Source: Lachnoclostridium sp. An169 (GTDB lineage Bacteria > Bacillota > Clostridia > Lachnospirales > Lachnospiraceae). Taken from it: DNA of 64,000 nucleotides. Below are positions 8,889-18,184 of the stretch, piece by piece. The first letter of the stretch is position 1. Each line of letters opens with the position of its first letter. Position numbers and translations under genes: made by a program. The notes under the pieces are model-generated. The model was not told where the DNA came from, ran no database searches, and saw nothing but the letters and a program-made list of their open reading frames with translations. Location: assembly GCF_002160525.1 (NCBI RefSeq), contig NZ_NFKT01000008.1, positions 1 to 64,000 of the forward strand, read 5' to 3'.

Positions 8889-10166
8889 TTACTTTCCGCC
8901 TTCCATCCGGAAGATAAGAACAGCCATGACGATCAGTTCTGCCGCAATGGCCGCGGCGGAAGCGGCGGGAAGCCGGATCAGGCAGATCCCGATATCGTAG
9001 GACTGGTACGTCTGCAAAGTCGTGAACGCGCTCATGAGCTGTGCCTGGGACAGTGCCGCGATTTTTTCCCAGAGATCGAAGCACTGGTCCGAGAAGGCGA
9101 AGCTCTGATTGGGATACCCGGTGATGAGCGTGAACACCAGTCCCAGGGGGAGACTTACTCTCAGTGGCAGCAGACAGGACAGCAGGCAGACAAAGAGTCC
9201 GAAGGTTAGTGTGCCGAAATAGCTGAAAACGGTCTGGATCATGTAGTACTGCAGGTTGCTCAGCCCGTAGATGGAAGGGACAGCAAGATACATAACGGTT
9301 ACATCTGCGCCTTCCAGGCCATAGGCGAGGGCTGCCGTGATCAGTATGGAGAACTGGAAAATCCCCCAGAGGATGGTTGTGATCAGCCAGGCGCGTGCCA
9401 GCTTTACGGCAGCCAGTCTGTTTCTTCCCTTTCTTGCAGTGCGCAGAAGCGGGCGCATGGAAAAAGCGCGCTCCGTGGAGAAACTGGTGCACAGAACTGC
9501 CAGGAGGGCCAGACCCAGAGTGTAGGGGAGGTTCTGCCCTGCGCAGATCAGTACATCCCACCCGCAGGAGGAACCGGTCACAGGTGTAAAATTTTCAAAA
9601 ACCGAATCAGCAAGCTGCTCCCGGTCGCTTAACTGCCGCCGGGAGTATCCTGTATTTTCTTCATGTTCCCAGCGATCCCGGAGATAGGCGGGGGCATCCT
9701 GGGCGAGCGGAATATAGAAACGGAACGCTTCGTCGAAATACTCCAGACGGTTGGAATAATAGGCATCTTCGTTCAGTACGAGATAAGCATAGGAATAGTT
9801 GTAGGGATCTGCGATGACCGATTCATATTCCGGCGCATCTTCCCCTGCGGCGGGACCGCTTTCACCGTACCATTCGTCCATGAAAAGCCGGATCTCTTCG
9901 TCTGTCCTGCGGTTTTCATCGACAAAGGTATGATATTCTTCCTGAACCTTCTGTATCCAGGCGCTGTCGATGGTTTCGACTTTGCGGGACAGGACTTCTC
10001 TGCGGTATTCTTTATCATTCCAGAATGTATTCAGATTCCATTTCCACTCTGCCATCATTACGATGCCGCCAAAAGCGGACAAGAGGTATATCAATAACAG
10101 AGTCAGCACGGCAGCCGCCAGAAAGAGGCGCTGGCGCCGGAATTTGTCAAACTCAAATCGAAACAT
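8889..10166 (-). CDS. ABC-2 type exporter permease subunit
   Basis: A 425-aa membrane protein with one N-terminal segment (LFLAAAVLTLLLIYLLSAFG), a roughly 150-residue outside domain rich in acidic and aromatic residues, then about five more hydrophobic segments. This shape is typical of ABC-2 permeases for peptides or unknown substrates. Its start overlaps the previous permease by 14 bp, so the two are translationally coupled. It is the last gene of the sigma-factor operon. The substrate is not recognised. Confidence 0.7.
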   Translation of the reverse strand: MFRFEFDKFRRQRLFLAAAVLTLLLIYLLSAFGGIVMMAEWKWNLNTFWNDKEYRREVLSRKVETIDSAWIQKVQEEYHTFVDENRRTDEEIRLFMDEWYGESGPAAGEDAPEYESVIADPYNYSYAYLVLNEDAYYSNRLEYFDEAFRFYIPLAQDAPAYLRDRWEHEENTGYSRRQLSDREQLADSVFENFTPVTGSSCGWDVLICAGQNLPYTLGLALLAVLCTSFSTERAFSMRPLLRTARKGRNRLAAVKLARAWLITTILWGIFQFSILITAALAYGLEGADVTVMYLAVPSIYGLSNLQYYMIQTVFSYFGTLTFGLFVCLLSCLLPLRVSLPLGLVFTLITGYPNQSFAFSDQCFDLWEKIAALSQAQLMSAFTTLQTYQSYDIGICLIRLPAASAAAIAAELIVMAVLIFRMEGGK

Positions 10167-11139
10167 TTTTTCCTCCTTTTCTTATCCGCAGCCACACGAG
10201 AATGGCCGCGAGAGTCAGTTCGGCGGCGGCAGCCTGCCAGGGGCTTAAGCAGATAAAGCTGATCTTTATTACCCGGTAATCGTTCCACATCCAGTTGTTC
10301 TGCATCAGGCAGGGGAGAAGCAGCGCGGTCCATGTGTTTTTATAGTTCATGGAGAGGATCAGCGGAAGAACCATGGCTCCCGAGGTGATGACCAGGCTTT
10401 TCAGCGGTTGGGCAGAGGAACAGGGCAGGCAGTAAATGAGGCAGAAAATGACTGCCGCCGTGACCTGCCCGGCGGCAAGGCTTACACACAGGACTGCCGT
10501 CATTGCCTGCAGCTGGTTCCACACATGGGGAGAAGAGTTGAAAACAAAGTCCTGTATCGCACTGCCGGGGCTCCCCCATCCGCAGCGGAATGTGAGAAAT
10601 GCCGCAAGGGACAGGTTCGCGGCTGCCCAGACGAGCAGGGCGGATAACTGAAATACGGCAAAGCGGGCGAGGAACAGTCTGCGGCGCCCGTGGCGGGTGA
10701 CAGAGAGAAGCGGGGCTGCGGCAGAAATGTTTTCCGCTATTGCCTGGCTGCCTGCGAAATACAGCAGGAAGAGGACAAATCCCCAGTTGACCATGGCCTG
10801 GTCTCGCATTCCCTCAGCGGCGGGGGAGACGCCGAAGACAAGCTCCCCGTTTTCCGAGGCGGCGCGCAGGCGGGAGTAAGCACGGTCGATCCGGACCGCA
10901 CCATACCCGGTACTGCCGGAGTGTTCGCTTATCAGGGAAGCAACATGGCTGTCGAGCATCCGGGTAAATTCTTCTGCAGGGATGCTGTCTGCATGGGCGT
11001 TGTACTGTTCTGCATATTCGCGGTAATTCGGGTCTGTATTATACGAGACATAGAAAATCTGCGCCAGGCAGACAAAGCCCAGGAAAAGCCGTGCGGTTAA
11101 AGGACTCCAGGCTTTGCGCCATTCGGAAGAAAGAAGCAT
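10153..11139 (-). CDS. ABC-2 type exporter permease subunit
   Basis: A 328-aa membrane protein built like its downstream neighbour: short cytoplasmic start, one TM segment (LTARLFLGFVCLAQIFYVSY), an outside domain of about 80 residues, then several TM segments in the C-terminal two thirds. It lies 69 bp after the ATPase gene 11209-12090 and overlaps the second permease. The two probably form the membrane channel as a heterodimer. No family-specific motif was recognised. Confidence 0.7.
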   Translation of the reverse strand: MLLSSEWRKAWSPLTARLFLGFVCLAQIFYVSYNTDPNYREYAEQYNAHADSIPAEEFTRMLDSHVASLISEHSGSTGYGAVRIDRAYSRLRAASENGELVFGVSPAAEGMRDQAMVNWGFVLFLLYFAGSQAIAENISAAAPLLSVTRHGRRRLFLARFAVFQLSALLVWAAANLSLAAFLTFRCGWGSPGSAIQDFVFNSSPHVWNQLQAMTAVLCVSLAAGQVTAAVIFCLIYCLPCSSAQPLKSLVITSGAMVLPLILSMNYKNTWTALLLPCLMQNNWMWNDYRVIKISFICLSPWQAAAAELTLAAILVWLRIRKGGKNVSI

Positions 11140-11208
11140 GTGCTGTTCACCTCATTTCAATGACCGGTTTGTGCCGGAACCGCCGGAAAGTGCGGGCCGT
11201 TGTCTGGT

Positions 11209-12090
11209 TCAGCTGCGGCTGCCGGGACTTTCACCGCCGCACAGGGCAAGGTATGCGTCCTCCAGGGTCGGAGCGGCCGGAACGGCACCTCCTTCCGGCT
11301 CATCCGGGCAGACGATGCGGAGCTTCACCTGATTCCCTGCGGGCTGTACATTTGTGACCAGATACAGCTGCTGATAAGCTTCGGCCTGACCGGCAGGGAC
11401 ATTCAGGGTAAATACCTGGCCGGAAAAACGGCGGCAGAGTTCTTCGATTGTCTCCTGGGCGAGAATCTTACCATTCTTCATAAGGAGAACCTGGGTGGCG
11501 ATATGCTCCACGTCTGATACGATATGGGTGGAAAGAAGAACCAGACGGTCCCGGGCAAATCCTGCGATCAGACTGCGGAAACGGATGCGCTCCCGGGGAT
11601 CCAGTCCGGCAGTGGGTTCGTCCAGAATCAGGATCTTCGGATCGTTCAGAAGAGCCTGGGCAATGCCGATGCGCTGGAGCATGCCGCCGGAGAAGGCGCC
11701 GAGCTTCTTCTTCCTTTCCGGGGAGAGTCCTACTCTGTCCAGAAGTTCATCGATTCTGCCGGCAGCCTGTTTCTTATCGAGCCCTTTGAGGACCGCCAGA
11801 TATGTCAGGTACTTTTCCGCGGTAAACCAGGGATAGAATCCGATTTTCTGGGGAACGTATCCCAGGAGATCCCGGTAGCGCTCCCCCATCAGATGAATCT
11901 CTTCTCCGTCCAGAAGAATCCGTCCCCGGTCCGGACGGAGCAGATCGCAGAGCATGCGGATCAGCGTAGTCTTGCCTGCGCCGTTGGGACCGAGAAGCCC
12001 TGTGATGCCGGGAGTGAGCTTCAGAGAAATGTGGTCCGCAGCAGCTTTGTCTCCGTAATATTTTGTCAGATCAGAAAGTGTAAGATTCAT
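11209..12090 (-). CDS. ABC exporter ATP-binding protein
   Basis: A 293-aa ATPase of the CcmA/NatA group. Walker A GPNGAGKTT is near residues 34-42, the Q-loop is YVPQ, signature FSGGMLQRIGIAQAL near 134-148, Walker B ILILDEPTAGLDP near 154-166, and the switch His is in LLSTHIVSDVEH. A C-terminal extension of about 80 residues is poorly conserved. It lies between the membrane protein at 12071 (20-bp overlap) and the two permeases, and powers that exporter. Confidence 0.9.
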   Translation of the reverse strand: MNLTLSDLTKYYGDKAAADHISLKLTPGITGLLGPNGAGKTTLIRMLCDLLRPDRGRILLDGEEIHLMGERYRDLLGYVPQKIGFYPWFTAEKYLTYLAVLKGLDKKQAAGRIDELLDRVGLSPERKKKLGAFSGGMLQRIGIAQALLNDPKILILDEPTAGLDPRERIRFRSLIAGFARDRLVLLSTHIVSDVEHIATQVLLMKNGKILAQETIEELCRRFSGQVFTLNVPAGQAEAYQQLYLVTNVQPAGNQVKLRIVCPDEPEGGAVPAAPTLEDAYLALCGGESPGSRS

Positions 12091-12862
12091 AACCGGTACT
12101 CCTTTTCATGAAAATTCCTGTTTCAAAAGTGACTGCCAGAACCGAGAGCGCGAGCAGCAGAACCACGGCCGGAAGATCCCGGGCTGTCAGATCGGACAGC
12201 TGCATCGATACCAGAACTGAGGCAATCAGATAGGCAGCTGCGGCTGAATACGGATTTCCTGCCCGGGGAATCAGACGGACGCCGAAGCCCGCTGCGCAGG
12301 AGACGGCAAGCGGCAGGAATATTCCCAGTGTACAGGAGAGCGGCAGGTCAGTGAAAATGCGGGTTATGATCCACACTGCACCGCAGAGTCCCAGAAGGAA
12401 GAGCCCCAGACAGAGACAGCGGGAAAGAATGATCCGGCTGAAATGACAGCGGCAGCACCGTTCTGTCTCTGACATACCGCAGGACTGTGCCAGGAGCAGG
12501 TGAAGGAGAATAAAAAGTCCGGCTCCCGCGAGAACCGCTCCGGAGTACAGGATGAAGTCAGAGGAAAGAGAGGAGGGCTCTGACACAGCAGCAGGGACAA
12601 TCAGAAGAAAAACGGCGGCTGCGGCTGCATACATATATCCCGGAAGCATGTGCATCTGCAGGCGGAGCAGAGAGAGGAGACTCTGGCGCACCGGGGCGGC
12701 AGGCGGATCCGGCAGAGCTGCAAGACACCGGGACAGAGCACCCTCCGGAGGATTCTCGTACAGATTCTGCCGCAGCAGCGTACTCATTTTTTGGGGATAT
12801 TTGTCTGTCCTGAAATATTTGTCTGCTCTGAAGTACTTGTCTTTTCTGAAATGCTTCATCAT
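12071..12862 (-). CDS. Membrane protein linked to the ECF sigma factor
   Basis: A 263-aa protein, not recognised. A cytoplasmic N-terminus of about 70 residues begins with a short repeat (KDKYFRADKYFRTDKY), then about six TM segments follow. Its ATG overlaps the sigma gene stop (ATGA), with the SD GGAGGAAG inside the end of the sigma gene. That fixes the start at 12862 and suggests coupled translation. A membrane partner directly behind an ECF sigma gene is often the anti-sigma factor, but no zinc anti-sigma motif is visible, so an exporter subunit is equally possible. Confidence 0.55.
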   Translation of the reverse strand: MMKHFRKDKYFRADKYFRTDKYPQKMSTLLRQNLYENPPEGALSRCLAALPDPPAAPVRQSLLSLLRLQMHMLPGYMYAAAAAVFLLIVPAAVSEPSSLSSDFILYSGAVLAGAGLFILLHLLLAQSCGMSETERCCRCHFSRIILSRCLCLGLFLLGLCGAVWIITRIFTDLPLSCTLGIFLPLAVSCAAGFGVRLIPRAGNPYSAAAAYLIASVLVSMQLSDLTARDLPAVVLLLALSVLAVTFETGIFMKRSTGYESYTF

Positions 12863-13422
12863 TCTTCCTCCAACCATTTTCTACAGGATTCCAGACCGCG
12901 GCGGACGCGGCTTTTTACAGTGGGCACAGGCTCGTCCAGAACCAGGGAGATTTCCCGGCAGGTGAGCCCGTGAAAATAATAGAGCAGGATACATTCTCTC
13001 TGTTCCGGCGTCAGGCGTGAGAGCATGGCTTCCACGAGCAGCTTCTCTTCCGTATGATGTGCCGGGTCCTGCAGACGCCGGGCGGATTCTGACAACGGGA
13101 CGGAAAAGCTGTTTTCCGAAGCTGCCTCTTCCGGGCGGCTGTCCTTTAGCGGAACCGCTGTCCGGCAGGTGCGGTAGTAGTCAATCACCTGATTGTGGGC
13201 GATGCGGTAAAGGAAAGCAGAGAAGGAGGCAAGCGGGCGGTAGGATGAGATGCAGGCGGTCAGTTTTACAAACACATCCTGTGTCAGATCCTCCGCTGTT
13301 TCCCGGGAGCGTACCCGTTGAAAAATGTAATTGTAGATGGCGTCGTAGTATTGCCGTACAAGGCTTTCCAGAGCGCTGCGGTCGCCCTGCGCCGCCTGTA
13401 TGGCAAGCAGTTTGTGTCTCAT
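12859..13422 (-). CDS. ECF-type RNA polymerase sigma factor
   Basis: A 187-aa sigma factor. Region 2 contains RSRETAEDLTQDVFVKL and FLYRIAHNQVIDYYR (about 40-90). Region 4 contains LTPEQRECILLYYFHGLTCR and the recognition helix EPVPTVKSRVRRG. The start at 13422 (MRHKLL) is chosen over an upstream ATG because AAAGGAC precedes it and homologous length begins there. It heads a five-gene operon with a membrane protein and an ABC exporter, so it probably responds to an envelope or peptide stress that the exporter relieves. Confidence 0.85.
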   Translation of the reverse strand: MRHKLLAIQAAQGDRSALESLVRQYYDAIYNYIFQRVRSRETAEDLTQDVFVKLTACISSYRPLASFSAFLYRIAHNQVIDYYRTCRTAVPLKDSRPEEAASENSFSVPLSESARRLQDPAHHTEEKLLVEAMLSRLTPEQRECILLYYFHGLTCREISLVLDEPVPTVKSRVRRGLESCRKWLEEE

Positions 13423-13592
13423 CGGGCCAGGTCCTTTCGTATTCTGGTTCTGGGCATTACAGGGATGAAAAATTACAGTATATATTTTATAACGAAACAG
13501 GCGGAAAAAAAGATGCACCGGAGGAAAATATTTTTCCTGTTCTTTTTATTTTTCCAGGAATGGAGAGTTGACAGCAGGGCAAAGAGGCGAGA

Positions 13593-13634
13593 AAATAAAA
13601 AGGCGGCGCAGGAAAATGGATTCCCTGCGCCGCC
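13593..13634 (-). terminator. Rho-independent terminator after map
   Basis: An 11-bp perfect stem GGCGGCGCAGG (13602-13612) / CCTGCGCCGCC (13624-13634). On the minus strand it is followed by a T-rich run (A-run 13593-13601 on the plus strand). It stands 36 bp after the map stop. Confidence 0.8.
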
Positions 13635-13670
13635 CTGTCAGCCCGCAAATTTTTCTGATATTTCCGCCCT

Positions 13671-14534
13671 TTATTTTGTCAGCACTTCAATGCCGTCCTC
13701 TTTCACAAGCACCATGTACTCGATCTGTGCGGACAGACCGTCGTCGATGGTGTACACGGTCCAGCCGTTGTCCTCGTCCACGAAGAAGTCCGGGCTTCCC
13801 TCGTTGATCATGGGTTCGATGGTGAACATCATGCCGGGTACGAGAAGCATTTCGCTGCCCTTCGGGGTAACATAGCTTACAAACGGATCCTCATGGAAGG
13901 CAAGCCCGATTCCGTGCCCGCCGATCTCTTCAACGACAGAGTACCCGTTTGCGCGTGCGTGGGTGTTGATGGCATCTGCAATATCACCCAGGTGCCCCCA
14001 CGGTTTTGCCGCGGCAAGCCCCAGTTCCACACATTCTTCCGTCACCCGGATCAGGCGCTCTGCCCGGTCTGAGACTTTTCCCATCTTGAACATGCGGGAG
14101 GCATCGGAGAAGTATCCGTCCAGGATAGTGGAGACATCCACATTGATAATGTCGCCTTCTTCCAGAATGATGTCCTTATCCGGGATGCCGTGGCAGATCT
14201 CATTGTTGAGGGAAGTACACACGCTTTTCGGGAATCCCTGGTAATCCAGGGGCGCGGGAATCCCGCCGTGTTCCGTCGTAAAACGGTAGACGATCTGATC
14301 GATTTCTTCCGTACTCATTCCGATATGGATGTGTTTTGCCACTTCGTCCAGCACCGCGGTATTCAGCGCAGCGCTTTTTTTGATCATCTCTATCTGGGCA
14401 GGCGTTTTCAAAAGCTTTCTTGTGGGGACAATCTCGCCCCGCTCTGCATGCAGCAGCATTTTCTCCTCAATCGGCATGTGGCATTTCTTATATTTTTTTC
14501 CGCTGCCGCACCAACACAGATCATTTCTTTCCAT
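13671..14534 (-). CDS. map: Methionine aminopeptidase type I with SEC-C zinc motif
   Basis: A 287-aa cytoplasmic enzyme removing the N-terminal methionine of new proteins. Residues 5-20 hold the SEC-C motif (CWCGSGKKYKKC), which in other proteins binds zinc and the ribosome. The catalytic domain follows with metal ligands in NVDVSTILDGYFSDASRMF, the HGIG segment (GGHGIGLAFHEDP), and TIEPMI near the C-terminus. It is a single gene with its own terminator. The next gene upstream on this strand (DUF1015) is 37 bp away. Confidence 0.93.
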   Translation of the reverse strand: MERNDLCWCGSGKKYKKCHMPIEEKMLLHAERGEIVPTRKLLKTPAQIEMIKKSAALNTAVLDEVAKHIHIGMSTEEIDQIVYRFTTEHGGIPAPLDYQGFPKSVCTSLNNEICHGIPDKDIILEEGDIINVDVSTILDGYFSDASRMFKMGKVSDRAERLIRVTEECVELGLAAAKPWGHLGDIADAINTHARANGYSVVEEIGGHGIGLAFHEDPFVSYVTPKGSEMLLVPGMMFTIEPMINEGSPDFFVDEDNGWTVYTIDDGLSAQIEYMVLVKEDGIEVLTK

Positions 14535-14571
14535 GAGTTACATCTCCTCTTTTCTATTATTTTTATCTCAG

Positions 14572-15807
14572 TCAGAACAGGTGGATAAACAGACCGCTCC
14601 GGAGTTTCGGCTCAAACCAGGTGGACTTCGGCGGCATGAGCATACCTGCATCCGCCACGGCAAGCAGTTCGTCCATGGAAGTCGGATACATGGCAAATGC
14701 AGCGCCTCCCGCACGGTCCGCTTCTCTCTCAAGCTCCTTAAGCCCCCGGATACCGCCCACAAAACGGATGCGCGGATCATTTTTCGGGTTGGTTATCCCG
14801 AAGACCGGGGCGAGAATATTTTCCTGGAGAACAGAGACATCCAGATCACCTACCGGCGTGCCGGGATACAGACGGGAGTCTGCCCGGAGCAGATACCATT
14901 TTCCGCCTCCGTACAGCCCTATCTCTCCCTTGCGCTGCGGTCTGCAGGGACTGTCCTTTTCTGTTATCTCAAATCCATCCTTTATCTTATCAAGAAATTC
15001 GTCAAATGTATAGCCATTCATGTCAATAACAACGCGGTTGTAATCATAGATCTTAAGATCATCGGAAGCAAAGAGGACAGAAAGGAAAAAGTTGTACTCT
15101 TCCCTGCCGGAAAAGCCCGGATCTTCCGCTCTTCTTTTCAGTCCGACCTTCACTGCCGACGCTGCCCTGTGATGACCGTCGGCAATATAGAGATGCGGAA
15201 TCCCGGCAAATATCTGAGAAATCTTCTCAATATAGTCCGGGCTGCCGATGCGCCACACCTGATGGCGGATACCGTCATCGCCGGTGAAATCAAAAAGAGA
15301 CGCCTCTGTTTCCATGATTTCACTGAGAATCTTCTGGAGTCTTTTATCAGCGCGGTAAGCCAGAAAGATCGGTCCGGTCTGGGCGCTGCATGTGTCGATG
15401 TGACGGAAACGGTCCAGTTCTTTTTCCTCCAGAGTGTTTTCATGCCGGAGGATGACGCCGTTTTCGTAGTCGTCGATGGATGCGCACCCTACGATACCGG
15501 TCTGGGTCCTCCCGTCCATGGTGAGGGCGTAAATATAGTAGCATGGCGTTTCATCCTGGATGAAAGAGCCGTCGGCGATCATCTGGTACAGGGTGTCACG
15601 TGCTTTTTCATAGACCTGGTCAGAGTACGGATCAGTCCCTTCCGGGAACTGGGTCTCTGCCCGGTCAATCTTCAGGAAAGAAAGAGGGTTCCTGTCTGTA
15701 ATCTGCCGCGCCTCGGCGCTGTCGTATACATCATAGGGAAGCGCGGCGATGGACGAAGCAAGATCTGCTGCGGGGAGGACTCCCCGGAACGGGTGTATGA
15801 TACTCAT
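14572..15807 (-). CDS. DUF1015 family protein
   Basis: A 411-aa soluble protein of the DUF1015 family: N-terminal PFRGVLPAADLASSIAALPY, middle HLYIADGHHRAASAVKVG (about 208-225), and C-terminal LMPPKSTWFEPKLRSGLFIH. The DGHHR motif is the family hallmark. The biochemical role is unproven; in other Clostridia it often neighbours serine biosynthesis genes, which are absent here. The start at 15807 (MSIIHPF) is chosen for the AAAGGAGAATCCGC site; the longer frame adds 35 non-homologous residues. Confidence 0.85.
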   Translation of the reverse strand: MSIIHPFRGVLPAADLASSIAALPYDVYDSAEARQITDRNPLSFLKIDRAETQFPEGTDPYSDQVYEKARDTLYQMIADGSFIQDETPCYYIYALTMDGRTQTGIVGCASIDDYENGVILRHENTLEEKELDRFRHIDTCSAQTGPIFLAYRADKRLQKILSEIMETEASLFDFTGDDGIRHQVWRIGSPDYIEKISQIFAGIPHLYIADGHHRAASAVKVGLKRRAEDPGFSGREEYNFFLSVLFASDDLKIYDYNRVVIDMNGYTFDEFLDKIKDGFEITEKDSPCRPQRKGEIGLYGGGKWYLLRADSRLYPGTPVGDLDVSVLQENILAPVFGITNPKNDPRIRFVGGIRGLKELEREADRAGGAAFAMYPTSMDELLAVADAGMLMPPKSTWFEPKLRSGLFIHLF

Positions 15808-16005
15808 GCGGATTCTCCTTTTCTGGTGAATGATTTCTTTATTATTACATTTTATTGATACAATCTTCCGTAAACAGTAAGCATTGTAGCACAAATGAGG
15901 AGGATTTGCCATGCCTGTTCGGAATCCTTATATGAAAAAATCTGATGATTTATATGTAAGAATAAAGAAAGCGGCAAACTCGGGGCGCAAAAAGGTCTCA
16001 TTGCG

Positions 16006-16420
16006 CTACTCCTTAACGGTATCCTGCAAATCATATAAAATTGCCACCATTTGAGATGGAGTTTCCTGATAACCGCGTAAAATCCAGGCCTTGACGATCC
16101 CATACAGGGCATAAGCAGTCCACTGCTGTTTATAATAGGAAATAATATTGTCTTCCGGCTTTTCAGGGGTCAAAACTTTTAAATAGGCATCCAGAATGAC
16201 ATTCTGGCGGCCGACCTGATAGAGCAGATCATTAATATCTCGTATGGAAAGGAAAAATTCAAAGAACAGACGTGTACTCGTATAAATATCGCTTCGAAAA
16301 TCCGTGATATGGTTTTCTTCCAAAAATCGATTCCACAGGCATAATATCTTGAAAGTCAGGACCTCATCCTTTGTTTTGAAGTAACGGAAATAGGTAGAAC
16401 GTCCAACATCCGCTTTGGAG
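16006..16420 (-). pseudogene. TetR/AcrR family regulator, 5' end lost
   Basis: The C-terminal ligand domain is intact to the TAG at 16008-16006. Upstream, in frame, one reads SKADVGRSTYFRYFKTKDEV, the recognition helix region of a TetR DNA-binding domain. The first 25-30 residues of the domain are missing. Reading past 16420 enters the opposite-strand glycosyltransferase gene and no ATG/GTG/TTG start is found before unrelated sequence; the only start (TTG at 16323) lies after the helix-turn-helix. A recombination joint near 16420-16430 is the simplest cause. Confidence 0.75.
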
Positions 16421-16424
16421 GTGA
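16417..16424 (+). promoter_or_regulatory. Ribosome binding site that fixes a TTG start
   Basis: GGAGGTGA lies seven bases before TTG at 16431. No other in-frame start lies between the upstream stop and the first conserved residues, so this site decides the start of the glycosyltransferase. It is also inside the remaining tetR reading frame on the other strand. Confidence 0.7.
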
Positions 16425-16430
16425 AACTGT

Positions 16431-17891
16431 TTGGATGCTTTAATACTTTCGTGTGGGACCGGAGGCGGACATAACGCCGCAGGGAACGCAGTCACAGAAG
16501 AACTCAGGCGTCGTGGCCATCAGGCGGCGATGTTCAATCCATATACGCTGCACAGCGAACATCTGGCTGACAGGATCGACAATTTCTATATAAAGGCCGT
16601 TCAAAAAGCGCCGGCTGCATTCGGAGCAGTTTACAGCGCCGGACAGCTATACAGACGGCTGCCGTTCCGTTCTCCTGTATATTTTGCCAATTACGGTATG
16701 GTTCCTGTCATGGAGGAGTATCTGGCACGAAACCATGTTGATGTTATCATTTCAACGCATCTGTTCCCGGCGGAGATCCTGACCTGCATGAAGCAAAAGG
16801 GAATCCATATCCCCAAGACCATTTTTATCGCCACGGATTATACCTGTATCCCTTTTACAGAGGAAACAGACTGCGATGCCTATGTCATTCCATCTGAACA
16901 ACTGAAGCAGGAGTTTATAAACCGGGGTATGCCGGGCGAAAAACTATATGCGCTCGGCATACCGGTAAGCCGGCGCTTCTCTCAAAAGGAGACCAGGCAG
17001 GACGCCTGCAGGCGGCAGGGGCTTGACCCGGATAAGAGATATATCCTGGCGGCCGGTGGCAGCATGGGCGGTGGGAGTATAAAAAAAGTCATTCAGACAC
17101 TTGCCAACGAAGCTGCGAAACGCAGGAATACGGAACTGATCGTCATATGCGGTTCCAATAAAAAGCTGTATGATGAAGTGAAAAGGTATAATCTGCCTGC
17201 TGTTACGGTTGTCGGCTTTACCTCAGATATGGCAGGGTATATGAAAGCAGCGGATCTGTTTGTCACAAAACCCGGCGGTCTTTCATCCACAGAGGCAGCG
17301 GTATATGGAATCCCGATCGTGCATGTGGCTGCCATTCCGGGGTGTGAAACATACAACGCCAGATTCTTCAGCGGCTATGGTATGAGCCGGTTCTGCCACA
17401 CATCAAACAGTGAATTGGCGGATGCATTAAAAATACTGGACAGCGAAACAGAGTGTGAGACGATGATCAGGAACCAGCGGAAACTGATCCGCCCGGATGC
17501 AGCCGAACAGATCAGTGCCCTTGCAGAAAGGATGGTTTTATCTTCTCAGAAAGCTGCTGTTATGAATATGGGGGTCTGCACCGGATGCGGAGGGGCTTGC
17601 AAGGGCTGCTCTGGAGAAGAGTCCGGATCTGATACTTCTGGATGTGAACCTGCCCGGGGTGAGCGGGCTGAAAGTCTGCGAGAAGATCCGGGAGACTTCC
17701 GATGTGCCGGTGATCTTTGTGACGGGAAACAACACGCCCATGGACGAGCTGAACGGCATCCTTCGGGGCGGCGACGACTATGTTACAAAACCATACCAGC
17801 TTCCTGTTCTGACCGCGCGGATCGGTGCGGTGCTCAGGCGGACTCTGGGGAGAGGACAGGAGAGGGAGTCGTCTGCGCGGCAGGAATATAG
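16431..17891 (+). CDS. Diacylglycerol glucosyltransferase / MGDG synthase-like, abnormal C-terminus
   Basis: The first about 380 residues are a GT28-type glycosyltransferase: ILSCGTGGGHNAAGNAV at the N-terminus (MGDG-synthase domain), then AAGGSMGGGSIKKVIQTL and FVTKPGGLSSTEAAVYGIPI, which bind the UDP-sugar. Such enzymes glycosylate diacylglycerol at the inner membrane face (UgtP type). Homology ends near 17570. The last about 105 residues, starting CTGCGGACKGC, are the following response-regulator gene read in the wrong frame, because a deletion removed the natural stop. Start TTG with a strong SD. Activity is possible since the GT core is complete. Confidence 0.75.
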   Translation: MDALILSCGTGGGHNAAGNAVTEELRRRGHQAAMFNPYTLHSEHLADRIDNFYIKAVQKAPAAFGAVYSAGQLYRRLPFRSPVYFANYGMVPVMEEYLARNHVDVIISTHLFPAEILTCMKQKGIHIPKTIFIATDYTCIPFTEETDCDAYVIPSEQLKQEFINRGMPGEKLYALGIPVSRRFSQKETRQDACRRQGLDPDKRYILAAGGSMGGGSIKKVIQTLANEAAKRRNTELIVICGSNKKLYDEVKRYNLPAVTVVGFTSDMAGYMKAADLFVTKPGGLSSTEAAVYGIPIVHVAAIPGCETYNARFFSGYGMSRFCHTSNSELADALKILDSETECETMIRNQRKLIRPDAAEQISALAERMVLSSQKAAVMNMGVCTGCGGACKGCSGEESGSDTSGCEPARGERAESLREDPGDFRCAGDLCDGKQHAHGRAERHPSGRRRLCYKTIPASCSDRADRCGAQADSGERTGEGVVCAAGI

Positions 17892-18165
17892 GGGTGTTGT
17901 GCTGGATACGGCGGCCGCCCGGATTTCAAAAGGAGAGAATTTGTGTGAACTGACGAAAAATGAACTGAAGATACTCTACTGCCTGTTCCGGCATCCGGGG
18001 GAGATTGTCTCCAGGGCAGATATGATTGATTATCTGTGGGATAACGAGGTGTTTATCGATGACAATACATTAAGCGTCAATATTACGCGCATCCGCAGTA
18101 AATTAAAGGAGATTGGCGCAGAGAATTTTATTGAGACCAAACGCGGAATGGGCTACCGGATATAG
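17566..18165 (+). pseudogene. OmpR-family response regulator, 5' truncated
   Basis: In frame after a TGA at 17563-17565 the sequence reads KSPDLILLDVNLPGVSGLKV, which contains the phosphate-accepting Asp of a receiver domain. It then runs through FVTGNN, YVTKPYQLPVL and an intact winged-helix domain ending ETKRGMGYRI. The first 35-45 receiver residues, including the acidic pair that binds magnesium, are missing. Only a GTG at 17644 could start translation, and that is inside the receiver. It was the regulator of the following kinase and BceAB-like transporter. Confidence 0.8.
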
Positions 18166-18184
18166 GGAGAGAGGTGAGCGTTAC

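Noticed and set aside
14329..15858. A 509-aa plus-strand open frame
   Set aside because: It lies antisense to map and the DUF1015 gene, has no RBS, and its composition is that of a shadow frame.
15911..16054. A 47-aa plus-strand ORF with GGAGGA before its ATG
   Set aside because: Its second half is antisense to the tetR 3' end and no family is recognisable; it might be the stub of a lost gene but cannot be supported.
17570..17891. Cys-rich C-terminus CTGCGGACKGC of the glycosyltransferase as a metal-binding domain
   Set aside because: It is the response regulator coding sequence read in another frame; the correct frame gives a clean receiver domain.
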